From contig NZ_JBHTAA010000001.1 in NCBI RefSeq assembly GCF_042663225.1, forward strand, positions 620,001 through 684,000: a stretch of DNA of 64,000 nucleotides, written 5' to 3'. Origin of the DNA: Haloferax namakaokahaiae (GTDB taxonomy: Archaea; Halobacteriota; Halobacteria; Halobacteriales; Haloferacaceae). The notes beneath the pieces are model-generated. The model worked only from the letters and a program-made list of their open reading frames with translations, had not been told where the DNA came from and searched no databases. Each line of letters starts with the position of its first letter. Position 1 is the stretch's first letter. Below are positions 7,127 to 16,237 of the stretch, in pieces. Position numbers and translations under genes: made by a program.

Positions 7127-9606
7127 CGCGACGACGGGCGAGGGTCGCCCCCGTCCGTCTCCGCCGCGTGGACCGTCGGAAGCGACGCGTCCACCGACGC
7201 ATCCGACAGCGAATCCTGTGAGTCTGAGTCACCGTCCACGCTGTCGTCGCCGTCCAGTTCGTCGTCGCAGTCCACGCTGTCGTCGCTGGCGACTCCAACT
7301 GCAGCCTCTTCGCCAGCGACGACGTCGAATCGGTCGAGCGCGAATTGGAGTTCGTCGGCCGACGTGGCGAGATTCGACACCCGGTCGGCGACCACCGAGA
7401 GCGAGTCGTGCTGTTCGTCCGCCGCGTCAGCGGCGTCTCGTGCGCCGGCGCTCGTCCGCTCGCTGATGGCCGAGACGTTCTCGACCATCGAGACGACTTC
7501 GGTCGTCGCGCGGGCCTGTTCTTCGGTGGCGCGGCGAATCTCCTGAATGCCGTCGGCCGTCTCTTCGATGTCGTCCACGATGGTATCGATTGCCGTCGCT
7601 GCGGCTTCGATGGTCTCTGAGCCTTCTTCGACACGAGTGCGGGTCTGGCGAATGTCCGAAGCCGTCGTGTGTGCCTGGTCGCGGACGCGGTCTATCGACG
7701 CGCCAATCCGTCCCGTCGCGTTCTGCGTCTCCTCGGCGAGTTGCTTCACCTCGTCGGCGACGACGGCGAAACCGTCGCCCGCATCGCCTGCGTGGGCCGC
7801 CTCGATGGAGGCATTCAAGGCGAGGATGTGCGTCTGCGTGGCGATTTGGTCGATGAAATCGACGACGGACTCTATCTCTTCGATGACCGATTCGAGTTCC
7901 TCGACCTGTTCGACCGTCTCGTCGGTTGACGATTCGATTTCGTGGAGTTCGGTGAGCGTCGCGGCGGCGGCTTCGCGGCCGTCTTCACCGCGAGCGGCCG
8001 CCTGGTCGGCCCGTTCTGCGACTTCGGTCGCGGAGGCGCTGACCTCCTGAATCGTCGCCGAGAAGTCGTTCATGCGCTCGGTCACGTCGTCGAGGTGTCG
8101 GTCCTGTTGGACCACGTCCGAGACGATTGCTGCCATCGACTCCGAGACGGCCTCGCTCGACTCGGCCACCTCGGTGATGTTCGTACTCGTCTCGTCGCTC
8201 GCGGCCGCGACGGACCCGCTGAACGTCTGCACGTCGCCGACGACCGTCGCAAACTCGTCCATCGTCTCGTTGTAGGTCCGAGCGATAGCGGCCATCGCCT
8301 CGCTGTCGGCGTCGGGGTCCATCCGACACGCGAGGTCACCCTCGGCGGACCGTTCCATGACCGCGCGGTACTCCTCTGCTTTCGCTTCGAGGTGGTCGTT
8401 GAGTGCTTCGGCGGCGTCGAGGCTCTCTTTGAGCGAGTGACGCATCTCGTCGAACGAGCCGTAGAGCGTCCCGAACTCGTCGATTCTGTCGGTCTCCAAA
8501 TCGACGTTCAGGTCGCCGTCGGCCATCTCCTGTGCGCGAGCGCTCAGTGCTTTGAGCGTTCGCGTCGTCCCGCGGCCGACGACGGCGGCGACGACGCCGA
8601 GCGAGCCAACCGCGACGAGAATCGTCACGAGGAGTCCGCTGCCGACACTGTCGCTGACGCTGTACGCGCTCGTGGTCGGCACCGCAGTCGCAAGCACCCA
8701 ATCGACCCCTTCGACGGGCGTGTACGCGACGACGTCGTCGCCGACTTGTTCGAGAGTGGTTCCGTTTTCGACCGGGTCCGTCGGCCCTGCGTGCGTGCTG
8801 TTGGCCGTCGAGGCGATAGCTGAGCCACCGGACCCGTAGAGCGTCGTCTGACTCCCGGCCATCGTCTGCTCGGTCGCTCGAATCTGCGCGGGGAGGCTGA
8901 CGGTGACGAGGATGGCCACTTCGGCGTTCTCCGGTGGCTTGCTCGCCATCACGAACGATTGCTCGCCGTCGATTGGCGACTCGAACGTCTCCGACGAGGT
9001 GTACACTTTCTCCGGTTCGGGGTTGACGTGTCGTCTCACGTCGTCCCACGGCAGACCCGCTTCGGCGACGGTCTTCCCTTCGAGCGAACTGGCGGTGCTC
9101 TCGACGATTTCACCCGTGTTGTTGTCCACGTAGTGTATCGCCGTGATATCTCGTTGCCCGAGTTTCGCACTCTCCTGAAAGAGATGGTCGCTCACTGCGC
9201 GTGTGTTGCCGGTCTGGAACTGCCACGCCGAGGATATCGATACCGCTTCGGTCTGCTTGCTCGAAAGCCACGCCTCGATGCCGTCGGCCTGGAGTTCTGC
9301 GGTCGAACTGAGTTGGTGTTCGACCTGCGAGTCGAGCGTGTCCTGCACGTTCGTGTAGGTGAAGACCCCGACGCCCGCCATGACGACCATGGCGACGAGC
9401 ATCGCTGCGAAGAACTTCCTCGCGTACGTCTGGCGGAGTGGTCGGGGGACGACCGACTCCGAACCGAACTTTCTCACTCCGCGAACCTCCGATGAAATCT
9501 GCGGCGTCGAAACGCCCGCGTCGAAGTCGGCGGAATCAACCTTCGATTTGACGGTCCCGACTGCGGTTCGAAGCAGCGTTCGAACGCGCGCCCATCGTTC
9601 TCCCAT
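7123..9606 (-). CDS. Methyl-accepting chemotaxis transducer (Htr), membrane type
   Basis: 827 residues from the ATG at 9606; another ATG at 9627 would add seven, but the TATA box centred near 9650 predicts transcription starting about 9623, favouring 9606. Order of domains: cytoplasmic arm, TM1 (about 64-83), extracellular dCache-like sensor (about 85-320), TM2 (about 323-344), HAMP, a long coiled coil, and the signalling hairpin ILALNASIEAAHAGDAGDGFAVV (about 594-616). The usual Arg residues of this hairpin are His and Asp here. It senses an extracellular stimulus and controls CheA. No che gene is nearby. A paralogue sits at 37337. Confidence 0.93.
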   Translation of the reverse strand: MGERWARVRTLLRTAVGTVKSKVDSADFDAGVSTPQISSEVRGVRKFGSESVVPRPLRQTYARKFFAAMLVAMVVMAGVGVFTYTNVQDTLDSQVEHQLSSTAELQADGIEAWLSSKQTEAVSISSAWQFQTGNTRAVSDHLFQESAKLGQRDITAIHYVDNNTGEIVESTASSLEGKTVAEAGLPWDDVRRHVNPEPEKVYTSSETFESPIDGEQSFVMASKPPENAEVAILVTVSLPAQIRATEQTMAGSQTTLYGSGGSAIASTANSTHAGPTDPVENGTTLEQVGDDVVAYTPVEGVDWVLATAVPTTSAYSVSDSVGSGLLVTILVAVGSLGVVAAVVGRGTTRTLKALSARAQEMADGDLNVDLETDRIDEFGTLYGSFDEMRHSLKESLDAAEALNDHLEAKAEEYRAVMERSAEGDLACRMDPDADSEAMAAIARTYNETMDEFATVVGDVQTFSGSVAAASDETSTNITEVAESSEAVSESMAAIVSDVVQQDRHLDDVTERMNDFSATIQEVSASATEVAERADQAAARGEDGREAAAATLTELHEIESSTDETVEQVEELESVIEEIESVVDFIDQIATQTHILALNASIEAAHAGDAGDGFAVVADEVKQLAEETQNATGRIGASIDRVRDQAHTTASDIRQTRTRVEEGSETIEAAATAIDTIVDDIEETADGIQEIRRATEEQARATTEVVSMVENVSAISERTSAGARDAADAADEQHDSLSVVADRVSNLATSADELQFALDRFDVVAGEEAAVGVASDDSVDCDDELDGDDSVDGDSDSQDSLSDASVDASLPTVHAAETDGGDPRPSSR

Positions 9607-9645
9607 TGCTCGTGAATTTCGACCCATATGTGATAAAGCAATCTA

Positions 9646-9653
9646 CTATATAG
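9646..9653 (-). promoter_or_regulatory. TATA box of chemoreceptor gene
   Basis: CTATATAG, palindromic, read on the minus strand. With the usual 27-nt spacing the transcript would begin near 9622-9624, after the ATG at 9627 and 16-18 nt before the ATG at 9606. This decides the start chosen for the receptor. Confidence 0.55.
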
Positions 9654-9879
9654 TCTTTCATTGGGAACGTTTGTTCTGGGAGAGCACCGGCGACATCTCA
9701 CGAACACGGGGTACGGATAAACCCTATTTGAACCCGTGATAAGGCCCATTTCATGTTGCATTGTAGATTGGCCAGCTCATCGAGCAAATCCTCAGGCATC
9801 AACATAGCTGTTCCTCACCGATGCATTTTTGTGGGATTTTGACCCATTATCTGGGAGAATATATAGAATCAAAGTTGAG

Positions 9880-9912
9880 AGTGACGCGCTGACGTGTTTC
9901 CAGTGACGCGCT
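9880..9912 (+). promoter_or_regulatory. 11-bp direct repeat upstream of reductase promoter
   Basis: AGTGACGCGCT occurs at 9880-9890 and again at 9902-9912, exactly 22 bp (two helical turns) apart, ending 27 bp before the TTTATC box (9940-9945) of the aldo/keto reductase gene. Phasing and position suggest an activator binding site (inference). Confidence 0.4.
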
Positions 9913-9969
9913 CGCCCGAGAATCTCCGCCTGGGCGTAGTTTATCTGTCACACCACCGAACACCAGACG

Positions 9970-10941
9970 ATGGAGTACACGACGTTCGGTTCGACGGGGA
10001 TGACCGTGAGCAAAATCTGTCTCGGCTGTATGAGTTTCGGGGCGGACTGGGACGACTGGACGCTCGGCCGCGACGAGAGCAGGGAACTCATCGAGCGCGC
10101 AATCGACCTCGGAATCAACTTCTTCGACACCGCGAACGTCTACTCGTACGGCGAGTCCGAGGAGATTCTCGGCGACGTGCTCGCCGACTACGACCGCGAC
10201 GAGATGGTCGTCGCCTCGAAGGTGTACTTCCCGATGCGCGAGGACGACCCGAACTCCGGCGGACTCTCGCGCAAGACCATCGAGCAAGAGTTAGACAACT
10301 CGCTCGACCGACTCGGTATGGAGACGGTTGACCTCTACCAGACTCACCGCTGGGACTACGACACGCCCATCGAGACGACGATGCGCGCGCTCGACGACGC
10401 CGTTCGGCGCGGAAAGACGCGATACGTCGGCGCGTCGTCGATGTGGGCCTATCAACTCGCCGAGGCCCAGTACACCGCCGACTCGCTCGGACTCGACCGC
10501 TTCGTCTCCATGCAGAACCTCTACAATCTCGCCTACCGCGAAGAGGAGCGCGAGATGATGCCCTACTGTGCGGAGAACGACATCGCCACGATGCCGTGGA
10601 GTCCGATGGCCGCCGGGTTCCTCACCCGCCCGCACGAGGAGTTCGAGGCGACCACACGCGGCGAGCACGAGGCCGACGTTGGACGGCCGTACCTCGAAGG
10701 CGGCGGCCCCGCGGTCAACGAGCGCGTGCAGGAACTCGCCGAGGAGAAGGGCGTGAAGATGGCCCAAATCGCCCTCGCGTGGCAGTTCCACAAAGACTGG
10801 GTGACGACGCCTATCGTCGGCACCTCCAGTGTCGAACACCTCGAAGACGCCGTCGAAGCCCTCGACATCGACCTCTCCAGTTCGGACGTTGAGTACCTCG
10901 AAGAACCGTACGAACCGGTTCGCGTCTCGGGTCACGAATAG
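9970..10941 (+). CDS. Aldo/keto reductase
   Basis: 323 residues, full-length (alpha/beta)8 NADPH-dependent oxidoreductase of the YajO/Tas-like branch. The catalytic tetrad is complete: Asp53 and Tyr58 (FFDTANVYSYGE), Lys84 (VVASKV) and His126 (YQTHRWD). The NADP-binding end GTSSVEHLEDAVEAL is present. It reduces aldehydes or ketones; the physiological substrate is unknown. A TTTATC box 27 nt before the ATG indicates a leaderless transcript. The neighbouring FAH-fold gene follows after 87 bp on the same strand. Confidence 0.92.
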   Translation: MEYTTFGSTGMTVSKICLGCMSFGADWDDWTLGRDESRELIERAIDLGINFFDTANVYSYGESEEILGDVLADYDRDEMVVASKVYFPMREDDPNSGGLSRKTIEQELDNSLDRLGMETVDLYQTHRWDYDTPIETTMRALDDAVRRGKTRYVGASSMWAYQLAEAQYTADSLGLDRFVSMQNLYNLAYREEEREMMPYCAENDIATMPWSPMAAGFLTRPHEEFEATTRGEHEADVGRPYLEGGGPAVNERVQELAEEKGVKMAQIALAWQFHKDWVTTPIVGTSSVEHLEDAVEALDIDLSSSDVEYLEEPYEPVRVSGHE

Positions 10942-11028
10942 GCCGAGACTCGGGTTTGCTTCGCTTTCTCTAGACACACACGGCCGCCAGCCGTAGGGCT
11001 AAGTGACTCGCGTGCCCACCCTCGGGCG

Positions 11029-11772
11029 ATGCGACTGGCACGAATTCAGACTGCGGAGGGGGTCGAAACCGGGGAGTACGTCGGCGACGATTCGACCGGC
11101 GAAACCGGCATCGTCCGCGTAGAGAGTGGGGAGTACACGCTCGGCGAGGACGCCGAACTGCTCGCGCCGTGCGAACCGTCGGCGCTCTACTGCGTCGGCC
11201 GGAACTTCGCGGCGACGCTCGACCAGATGGACTACGACGTGCCGGACGAACCGGACTGGTTCATCAAGCCACCCGTGTCGGTTCGCGGGCCGGGCGCGAA
11301 GGTCACCTACCCAAGGTGGACCGACGAACTCACCTACGCCGGCGAGTTGGCCGCCGTCATCGACCGCGAGTGTTCGAACGTCTCCGAGGACGAGGTCGCG
11401 GACGTGGTGCGCGGCTACACCATCCTCGACGACCTCGACGCGCTCGACCAACCGGGTCGAACCGCGCGCAAGGCGTTCGACGGCTCTGGGCCACTCGGCC
11501 CGTGGATAGAGACCGACGTGGACCCGACGAACATCGACATGACCACCCACGTCGGCGGCGAGTTGCGACAGGAGTCCAACACCGAATTGATGCTCTTCTC
11601 ACCGACCGAAATCGTCTCCCACCTCTCGGAGCACTACACGTTCAAACCCGGTGATGTGGTCTCCTTCGGCAGTCCGGCGAACCCCGGACTCGTCGAGCCG
11701 GGTGACACGGTCGAAATCTGGTACGAAGGCGTCGGAACGCTGAAACACGAAATCGTGGCTGCGTCGGATTAA
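11029..11772 (+). CDS. Fumarylacetoacetate-hydrolase-fold protein, divergent
   Basis: 247 residues with the FAH C-terminal fold: VGRNF near 56-60, LTYAGELAAVI (101-111), TILDDLDALD (131-140), KAFDGSGPLGPWI and a GDVVSFGSP end. Classical members cleave C-C bonds in beta-diketo acids or decarboxylate oxaloacetate with Mg2+. The usual metal pair E-x-E is A104-G-E106 here, and the lid motif usually written NYxxHxxE reads NFAATLDQM, lacking the His. The Asp near 134-135 and Lys148 are kept. So catalytic activity may be altered or lost; substrate unknown. Confidence 0.85.
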   Translation: MRLARIQTAEGVETGEYVGDDSTGETGIVRVESGEYTLGEDAELLAPCEPSALYCVGRNFAATLDQMDYDVPDEPDWFIKPPVSVRGPGAKVTYPRWTDELTYAGELAAVIDRECSNVSEDEVADVVRGYTILDDLDALDQPGRTARKAFDGSGPLGPWIETDVDPTNIDMTTHVGGELRQESNTELMLFSPTEIVSHLSEHYTFKPGDVVSFGSPANPGLVEPGDTVEIWYEGVGTLKHEIVAASD

Positions 11773-11799
11773 AAAAAAGGAAATGTCGCAGGCGGGCGG

Positions 11800-12018
11800 T
11801 CAGTTCAGCGCCTCGACTTCCTTCGTGAGGTCCGCCGGTTGGTCCACGGGTCCGTTGACGAACAGGCCGTGAGCCATCACGACGGCGGCGATTGCGCTGA
11901 ACCCGACGATGGCCGTCGTCGGAGCTATCGCGGTGAACTGCCCCACGAGAACGCCGGCGACGAGGCTTCCGAAGATGCCCGCGAGGACGAGGTCGTAGTA
12001 CTGCCACGTGTAGCCCAT
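11800..12018 (-). CDS. Small membrane protein, two helices
   Basis: 72 residues from the ATG at 12016-12018. Two hydrophobic helices (YDLVLAGIFGSLVAGVLVG and TAIVGFSAIAAVVMAHGLFV) and an acidic C-terminus (PVDQPADLTKEVEALN) are seen. No function is known. An open frame continues upstream, but that part is Arg-rich and poorly biased, so I exclude it. Convergent with the FAH-fold gene, 27 bp apart. Confidence 0.72.
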   Translation of the reverse strand: MGYTWQYYDLVLAGIFGSLVAGVLVGQFTAIAPTTAIVGFSAIAAVVMAHGLFVNGPVDQPADLTKEVEALN

Positions 12019-12219
12019 ACGAAGAGGTTCGAGCGCCAGCACTGAATTGGTATCGACCAGTTCCGCGAAACGTGGTTTCGAAACGAAGGCAGCGATAGTC
12101 GGATGGGGACGCTTCGGGCCGCTCGCGTCGGTATCCGACGACCGACCAGACTGCTCTCGTGGCTTCCGCATCCGAGACGTTGACGGAACGGCTATACGTT
12201 GCGAGAAACTCGTGTGCCT

Positions 12220-12828
12220 ATGGAATACCAATCGGCGCTCGATAGAGCACTCGATATTCTCCCCGAGCGGAACGTCGAACAAGAGCGATTGCGAGTCCCG
12301 GACCCGCAAGGCGAGACTGACGGCGCGTTCACGCGTCTGACGAACCTCGGCGAAATCGCCGACGCGCTCTCGCGCACACCCACGCACCTGCACAGTGCAG
12401 TCCAGCGCGCGCTGGGTACGAGCGGACAGCTCGAAGGCGACCGCGCCCGCTACAGCGGTTCCTTCTCCATCCGCGACTTCAACGAGGCGATCGACGACTA
12501 CGTGGACGAGTACGTCATCTGTTCGGAGTGTGGCCTGCCGGACACCCGACTCGTCACCGAAGACGGCGTGGACATGCTTCGCTGTGAGGCGTGTGGTGCG
12601 TTCCGTCCCGTCCAGAAGCGTTCGAGTGCGAGCCAGAACCGACAGCGCAACGCCGTCGAAGAAGGTCGCACGTACGAAGTCGAAATCACCGGAACCGGTC
12701 GGAAAGGCGACGGTGTCGCACAGCGCGGCGAGTACACTATCTTCGTCCCCGGTGCCCGCGAAGGCGAAACCGTCCGCGTCTACATCAAGAACGTGAGCGG
12801 GTCGCTCGCGTTCGCCGAGAAGGCATAA
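12220..12828 (+). CDS. eif2b: Translation initiation factor aIF2 subunit beta with TRAM domain
   Basis: 202 residues. Residues 1-130 are aIF2-beta: an N-terminal helix, a core with HLHSAVQRALGTSGQLEG, then a zinc ribbon C101-x2-C104 and C122-x2-C125. Residues about 147-202 are a TRAM RNA-binding domain (GKGDGVAQRGEYTIFVPGA-like), the fusion usual in haloarchaea. It is part of the aIF2 heterotrimer that delivers initiator Met-tRNA. The start is set at MEYQSAL: a CTATAC box at 12192-12197 lies 26 nt upstream, giving a leaderless mRNA, and excludes the in-frame ATG seven codons earlier. Confidence 0.93.
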   Translation: MEYQSALDRALDILPERNVEQERLRVPDPQGETDGAFTRLTNLGEIADALSRTPTHLHSAVQRALGTSGQLEGDRARYSGSFSIRDFNEAIDDYVDEYVICSECGLPDTRLVTEDGVDMLRCEACGAFRPVQKRSSASQNRQRNAVEEGRTYEVEITGTGRKGDGVAQRGEYTIFVPGAREGETVRVYIKNVSGSLAFAEKA

Positions 12829-12903
12829 TCTCCCGATTTACGCTGTTTTACGAGAGCTACACCTTCCCAAATGCATATGAGAGTGTCAACCATACCGTCG
12901 AGT

Positions 12904-13911
12904 ATGTCTCGGGCGAGTGAAACGGCAGTCACTCATCTGTTCTCTCAGCGCCTGCGAGACGACCCAATCGAGGTCCTCCACGTCGAGGACGACCGGCGAT
13001 TCGCGGAGTTGTCGGTGGCGTTCTTGGAGCGCGACTCGACCGACTCGCCACCGCTCGAAGTCCGAACGGAGACGGACCCGACCGCGGTGACCGACCAGCT
13101 GGACGAGGTCGATTGCGTCGTCAGCGACTACGACATGCCCGAACGTGATGGTCTCGAACTGTTGGAGAAGGTCCGAGAGTTCGACGCAGAACTCCCGTTC
13201 ATCCTCTTTACCGGCCGCGGTTCGGAGGAGATTGCGAGCAAGGCCATCTCGGCCGGCGTCACCGATTATCTCCGAAAAGGCGGCGGGGCAGAGAACTTCG
13301 ACGTGTTGGCGAACCGAATCCGCAACGCCGTCGCAACGCGCCGCGCGGAGCAGGCGGCCGACCAGAGCCATCGCTTGCTCAGAGACGTCATCGACCAACT
13401 GCCGCAGTGCATCTTCGTGAAAGACGTCGAGGGACAGTACCTCCTCATCAACGAGGCGGGTGCCGCCTCGTACGGCGAGACACCGGCCGAAATCGAGGGC
13501 AAGACCGAGTCAGAAGTGAACGACCCGGAGCTAGCCGCACGGTTTCACGAAGAAGACCAAACCGTCATCGAAGACGGCGAGACGGCCCGCATCCGTGACC
13601 AGTACCGCATCGACGACGAGGGTGACGAATACGTCGAAGAGGTCACGAAGACGCCGTTCGGCGTCGAGACGGCGTCGCCGACAGCCATTCTCGGCATCGC
13701 CGACGAGGTGACCGAAGAACGGCGCAAAGCGGCGCAGCTCGACAGCGCGAGAGAACTCGCCGCGCAACTTCGAACGCGATTCGACGCAGGCGACGATTCA
13801 CCGACACGCGACGAACTCGTCGCGGCCCTCGACGACCTCGAAACGACGCTCTCGGACCCCGACGAAATCGACCTGAAAGACGTGCTCCAAGACGACGAAG
13901 ACGAGTCCTAA
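12904..13911 (+). CDS. Response regulator receiver-PAS protein
   Basis: 335 residues from MSRASET. The receiver domain (about 22-145) has acidic Asp29/Asp30, phospho-acceptor Asp75 (VVSDYDMP), Thr103 (LFTGRG) and Lys125 (YLRKG). A PAS domain with PAC follows (about 155-270: DVIDQLPQCIFVKDVEGQYLLINEAG). The C-terminal 65 residues are an acidic helix. No histidine kinase, HTH or output enzyme domain is present, so it probably relays or integrates signals through protein contacts. Two ATGs further upstream (12871, 12877) are possible but add unconserved residues. Its stop overlaps that of the convergent epimerase gene (13908-13911). Confidence 0.88.
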   Translation: MSRASETAVTHLFSQRLRDDPIEVLHVEDDRRFAELSVAFLERDSTDSPPLEVRTETDPTAVTDQLDEVDCVVSDYDMPERDGLELLEKVREFDAELPFILFTGRGSEEIASKAISAGVTDYLRKGGGAENFDVLANRIRNAVATRRAEQAADQSHRLLRDVIDQLPQCIFVKDVEGQYLLINEAGAASYGETPAEIEGKTESEVNDPELAARFHEEDQTVIEDGETARIRDQYRIDDEGDEYVEEVTKTPFGVETASPTAILGIADEVTEERRKAAQLDSARELAAQLRTRFDAGDDSPTRDELVAALDDLETTLSDPDEIDLKDVLQDDEDES

Positions 13912-14924
13912 TTCGGCGATTCGAATTCGGCGACGAACGCCTCGGTGTGCTCGCGCCACGCGGCAGCGAGGTGGTCGTCGAACGGTTCTGTGTCCCACGA
14001 ATCGATAGCGTCTCGCTCGTCCAACCACTCGACGACTCGGCGAACGCCCGTCTCGAAGTCGATAGAGTACTCGAATCCGAGGTCGGCTTTCGCCCGCGAG
14101 TTGTCGAACACCGTACTGTACTGGAAATGGTCGCGGAGCATTCGCGTTCGCTCGGGGGCGACCGCGCGGAGCACGTCGGTGGAGACGTGGACGAGGTCCG
14201 GTTCGGGCGCATCGAGGGCGCTGGCGACGCGAGCGTGGTACTGATTCCACGTCATCGTCTCCTCGCTCGTGACGTTGTAGGCTCGCCCGCCGACGCCGGG
14301 ATTCTCGACCGCGCCGACGAACGCCCGCGCGACGTCGTCGCGGTGGCACGGTCCCCACAGCGAGGTGCCGTCACCGTGGACGATAATCGGCTTTCCCGCA
14401 CGGATTCGGTCGAGGTAGTACGACCCCATGCCGAGGGTGTGAACGAGCCGGCTTCCCTCGCCGTAGGTGTTCCACGGTCGGAGGACGACCACGTCGAAGT
14501 CGTCGCCGTGCGCGTCGAAGAACACGTCTTCGGCGGCGATTTTCCCGGCGGCGTAGTCGCTGACCGGCGGGTTCCGCGGACTCGACTCGGGAACGGGGTT
14601 CGATGGCGGCGGTCGATGGTACACGTCGATAGTGCTGCAAAAGACGAAACGTTCGACCGAGTCGGGACAGCAGGCGAGTGCGTCACGGGCGGTTTCGCCG
14701 TCGAAACAGGCCATATCGACGACAGCCTGTGGAGAGGCGTCTTCGAGCGCCGCCGCGAGTCTGTCGCTGTCGCCGCGGTCACCACTGACCGTCGTCACCG
14801 ACGCCGGCAGTCGGTCCGCTGTCGTCCCGCGCTGGAAACTCGTCACTTCGTGACCGGAATCGACCAGTCGCCGAACGATGCCGGTTCCGAGGAGTCCCGT
14901 GCCGCCGATGACGAAGACGTGCAT
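13908..14924 (-). CDS. NAD-dependent epimerase/dehydratase family protein
   Basis: 338 residues, extended SDR. The NAD-binding GGTGLLG is at 7-13 and the catalytic YAAGK (Tyr124, Lys128) is present with FCSTIDVY just before. The C-terminal region has the RGEPTIVHGDG/WGPCHRDDVARAF pattern found in isoflavone-reductase-like and sugar-nucleotide epimerases. It likely acts on a nucleotide sugar or related substrate; not specified by context. The ATG at 14922-14924 begins the Rossmann strand directly; the longer open frame upstream is Arg/His-rich shadow. Divergent from the HhH gene. Confidence 0.88.
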   Translation of the reverse strand: MHVFVIGGTGLLGTGIVRRLVDSGHEVTSFQRGTTADRLPASVTTVSGDRGDSDRLAAALEDASPQAVVDMACFDGETARDALACCPDSVERFVFCSTIDVYHRPPPSNPVPESSPRNPPVSDYAAGKIAAEDVFFDAHGDDFDVVVLRPWNTYGEGSRLVHTLGMGSYYLDRIRAGKPIIVHGDGTSLWGPCHRDDVARAFVGAVENPGVGGRAYNVTSEETMTWNQYHARVASALDAPEPDLVHVSTDVLRAVAPERTRMLRDHFQYSTVFDNSRAKADLGFEYSIDFETGVRRVVEWLDERDAIDSWDTEPFDDHLAAAWREHTEAFVAEFESPN

Positions 14925-15005
14925 ACCTTCCTGGTGTGTGCTGGCGACAAAAAGACCGCCCCGACGCCGAAAACAGTCATCGTGTTGGCTGACCAATAGT
15001 AGTGG

Positions 15006-15821
15006 ATGAAAGTGTACACGACCGATGGACTGGTGTTCGAGTGCGGCGGCTACAAAGCGGTGCGCGCGGGCGGCGTGGTGCTCACGAGAGACAAGAAGCG
15101 AAAGCACGTCATCGGCTACGTACCGGCGGCACAACTGCGGTACATCCTGCCGGACGATATCGAACCGGAGACCAACAAACCGACAGAACATGAAGAAGCG
15201 GCGGCCGAGTCGGCGACGGACGGGCATTCAATACCGACAGACGGAGAGGCAGATTCGGTCATCGACCTCACCAGCGAACCGGCGACCACGACGACCAGCG
15301 ATGGCGGCGAATCCGAAGCCAAGAGAGACGACGAGACGGACGCCGACGCGGACGGCGAATCGGTCGTCGCGGCCGAAGTCGCGGCCGACGAAATCGGAGT
15401 CGTGAGCATCGCGGGTGACGAGCAGGCCAGTTCGCACAGTCACGAGGAGTTGACTACCGAACTCGCCGACCACGACGGGCGACTCTCAGACCACGACGAG
15501 CGACTGGGCGAACTCGAACGCCGCGTTGACGAGTTGTCGGCGCAGATGACGGGCGTACTCGAAGCAGTCGAAGCCGAACCGTACGACCCAGAGGCGCTCA
15601 CGAACATCCGCGGTATCGGGTCGGCCTACGCGACTCGACTCGGTGAGGCCGGCATCGACTCCATCACCAAACTGCTCGAAGCGTCCGTCGAAGACGTGGT
15701 AGCGGCGACCGAAGTCGGCGAACGCCGTGCCGAAGAGTGGAAACAGCGCGCCGAAACACACCACGAACGCGAACTGGTGACGAGCGCGTACGCTGCGGAA
15801 CGAGAAGTAGACGAAGAGTAG
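15006..15821 (+). CDS. Helix-hairpin-helix protein with acidic linker
   Basis: 271 residues. Residues 1-52 form a small beta-rich basic domain (MKVYTTDGLVFECGGYKAV...RYILPDD). Residues 53-150 are a low-complexity acidic linker. About 150-188 is a coiled coil (LADHDGRLSDHDERLGELER and on). About 195-250 is a helix-hairpin-helix domain (LTNIRGIGSAYATRLGEAGI) like those of DNA polymerase lambda-type and ribosomal S13-like HhH modules. A nucleic-acid-binding or scaffold role is likely; no enzymatic motif is seen. Stands alone. Confidence 0.8.
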   Translation: MKVYTTDGLVFECGGYKAVRAGGVVLTRDKKRKHVIGYVPAAQLRYILPDDIEPETNKPTEHEEAAAESATDGHSIPTDGEADSVIDLTSEPATTTTSDGGESEAKRDDETDADADGESVVAAEVAADEIGVVSIAGDEQASSHSHEELTTELADHDGRLSDHDERLGELERRVDELSAQMTGVLEAVEAEPYDPEALTNIRGIGSAYATRLGEAGIDSITKLLEASVEDVVAATEVGERRAEEWKQRAETHHERELVTSAYAAEREVDEE

Positions 15822-15839
15822 TCTCGCGGAGCGGGGTCG

Positions 15840-16112
15840 TCAGGTCAATCGGACGAAGAGGAGTAAGACGCCGAAGAGGGTCGAAGCGCCGCTGATGACG
15901 AGCAATCCACCGCTCACCACGAGAACCGACCCACTGAACGAAATCGGGGCACCACTGGTTGCGATACTGGTCAGCGAGAGACCGGCAGTCAGGTCGGCGA
16001 CCGGGCCGAGAATTGCGATGCAGAACGTGAGCGCACCGACGAGGACGAACGCGTACGGCGTGAACGAGAACTCTCGTCGAGGGTGTCGGTGCGCGGAGTA
16101 GCCGCGAGACAT
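15840..16112 (-). CDS. Small membrane protein, 90 aa
   Basis: Basic N-terminus (MSRGYSAHRHPRREF) followed by two or three hydrophobic helices (YAFVLVGALTFCIAILGPV, SGSVLVVSGGLLVISGASTL, FGVLLLFV). No recognisable family. Convergent with the HhH gene, 18 bp apart. Confidence 0.7.
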   Translation of the reverse strand: MSRGYSAHRHPRREFSFTPYAFVLVGALTFCIAILGPVADLTAGLSLTSIATSGAPISFSGSVLVVSGGLLVISGASTLFGVLLLFVRLT

Positions 16113-16237
16113 ACCCCTTCTTCGACGGCATGGGTGTTTGCTACGAATCGACTACCAGCCGACACCGCGCGTTATCCACGACCTACCGCGTTCGGTGAAA
16201 CACACCGAAACGTGACAGTCAGGGAGTTACGAACTGC

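Larger units (their letters stand above)
9628..9969. other. 342-bp AT-richer intergenic region
   Basis: Divergent promoter region between the chemoreceptor and the aldo/keto reductase, clearly lower in G+C than the flanking genes. A second strong AT box (AATATATAG, 9858-9866) points either way. On the minus strand a 35-codon open frame (9698-9805, reading MLMPEDLLDELANL...) follows it, but its codon use is unlike the genome and no family is recognisable. It may be a decayed remnant. Confidence 0.5.

Noticed and set aside
13947..14999. 350-codon open frame on the plus strand
   Set aside because: Antisense to the epimerase, which has its Rossmann and YxxxK motifs on the other strand.
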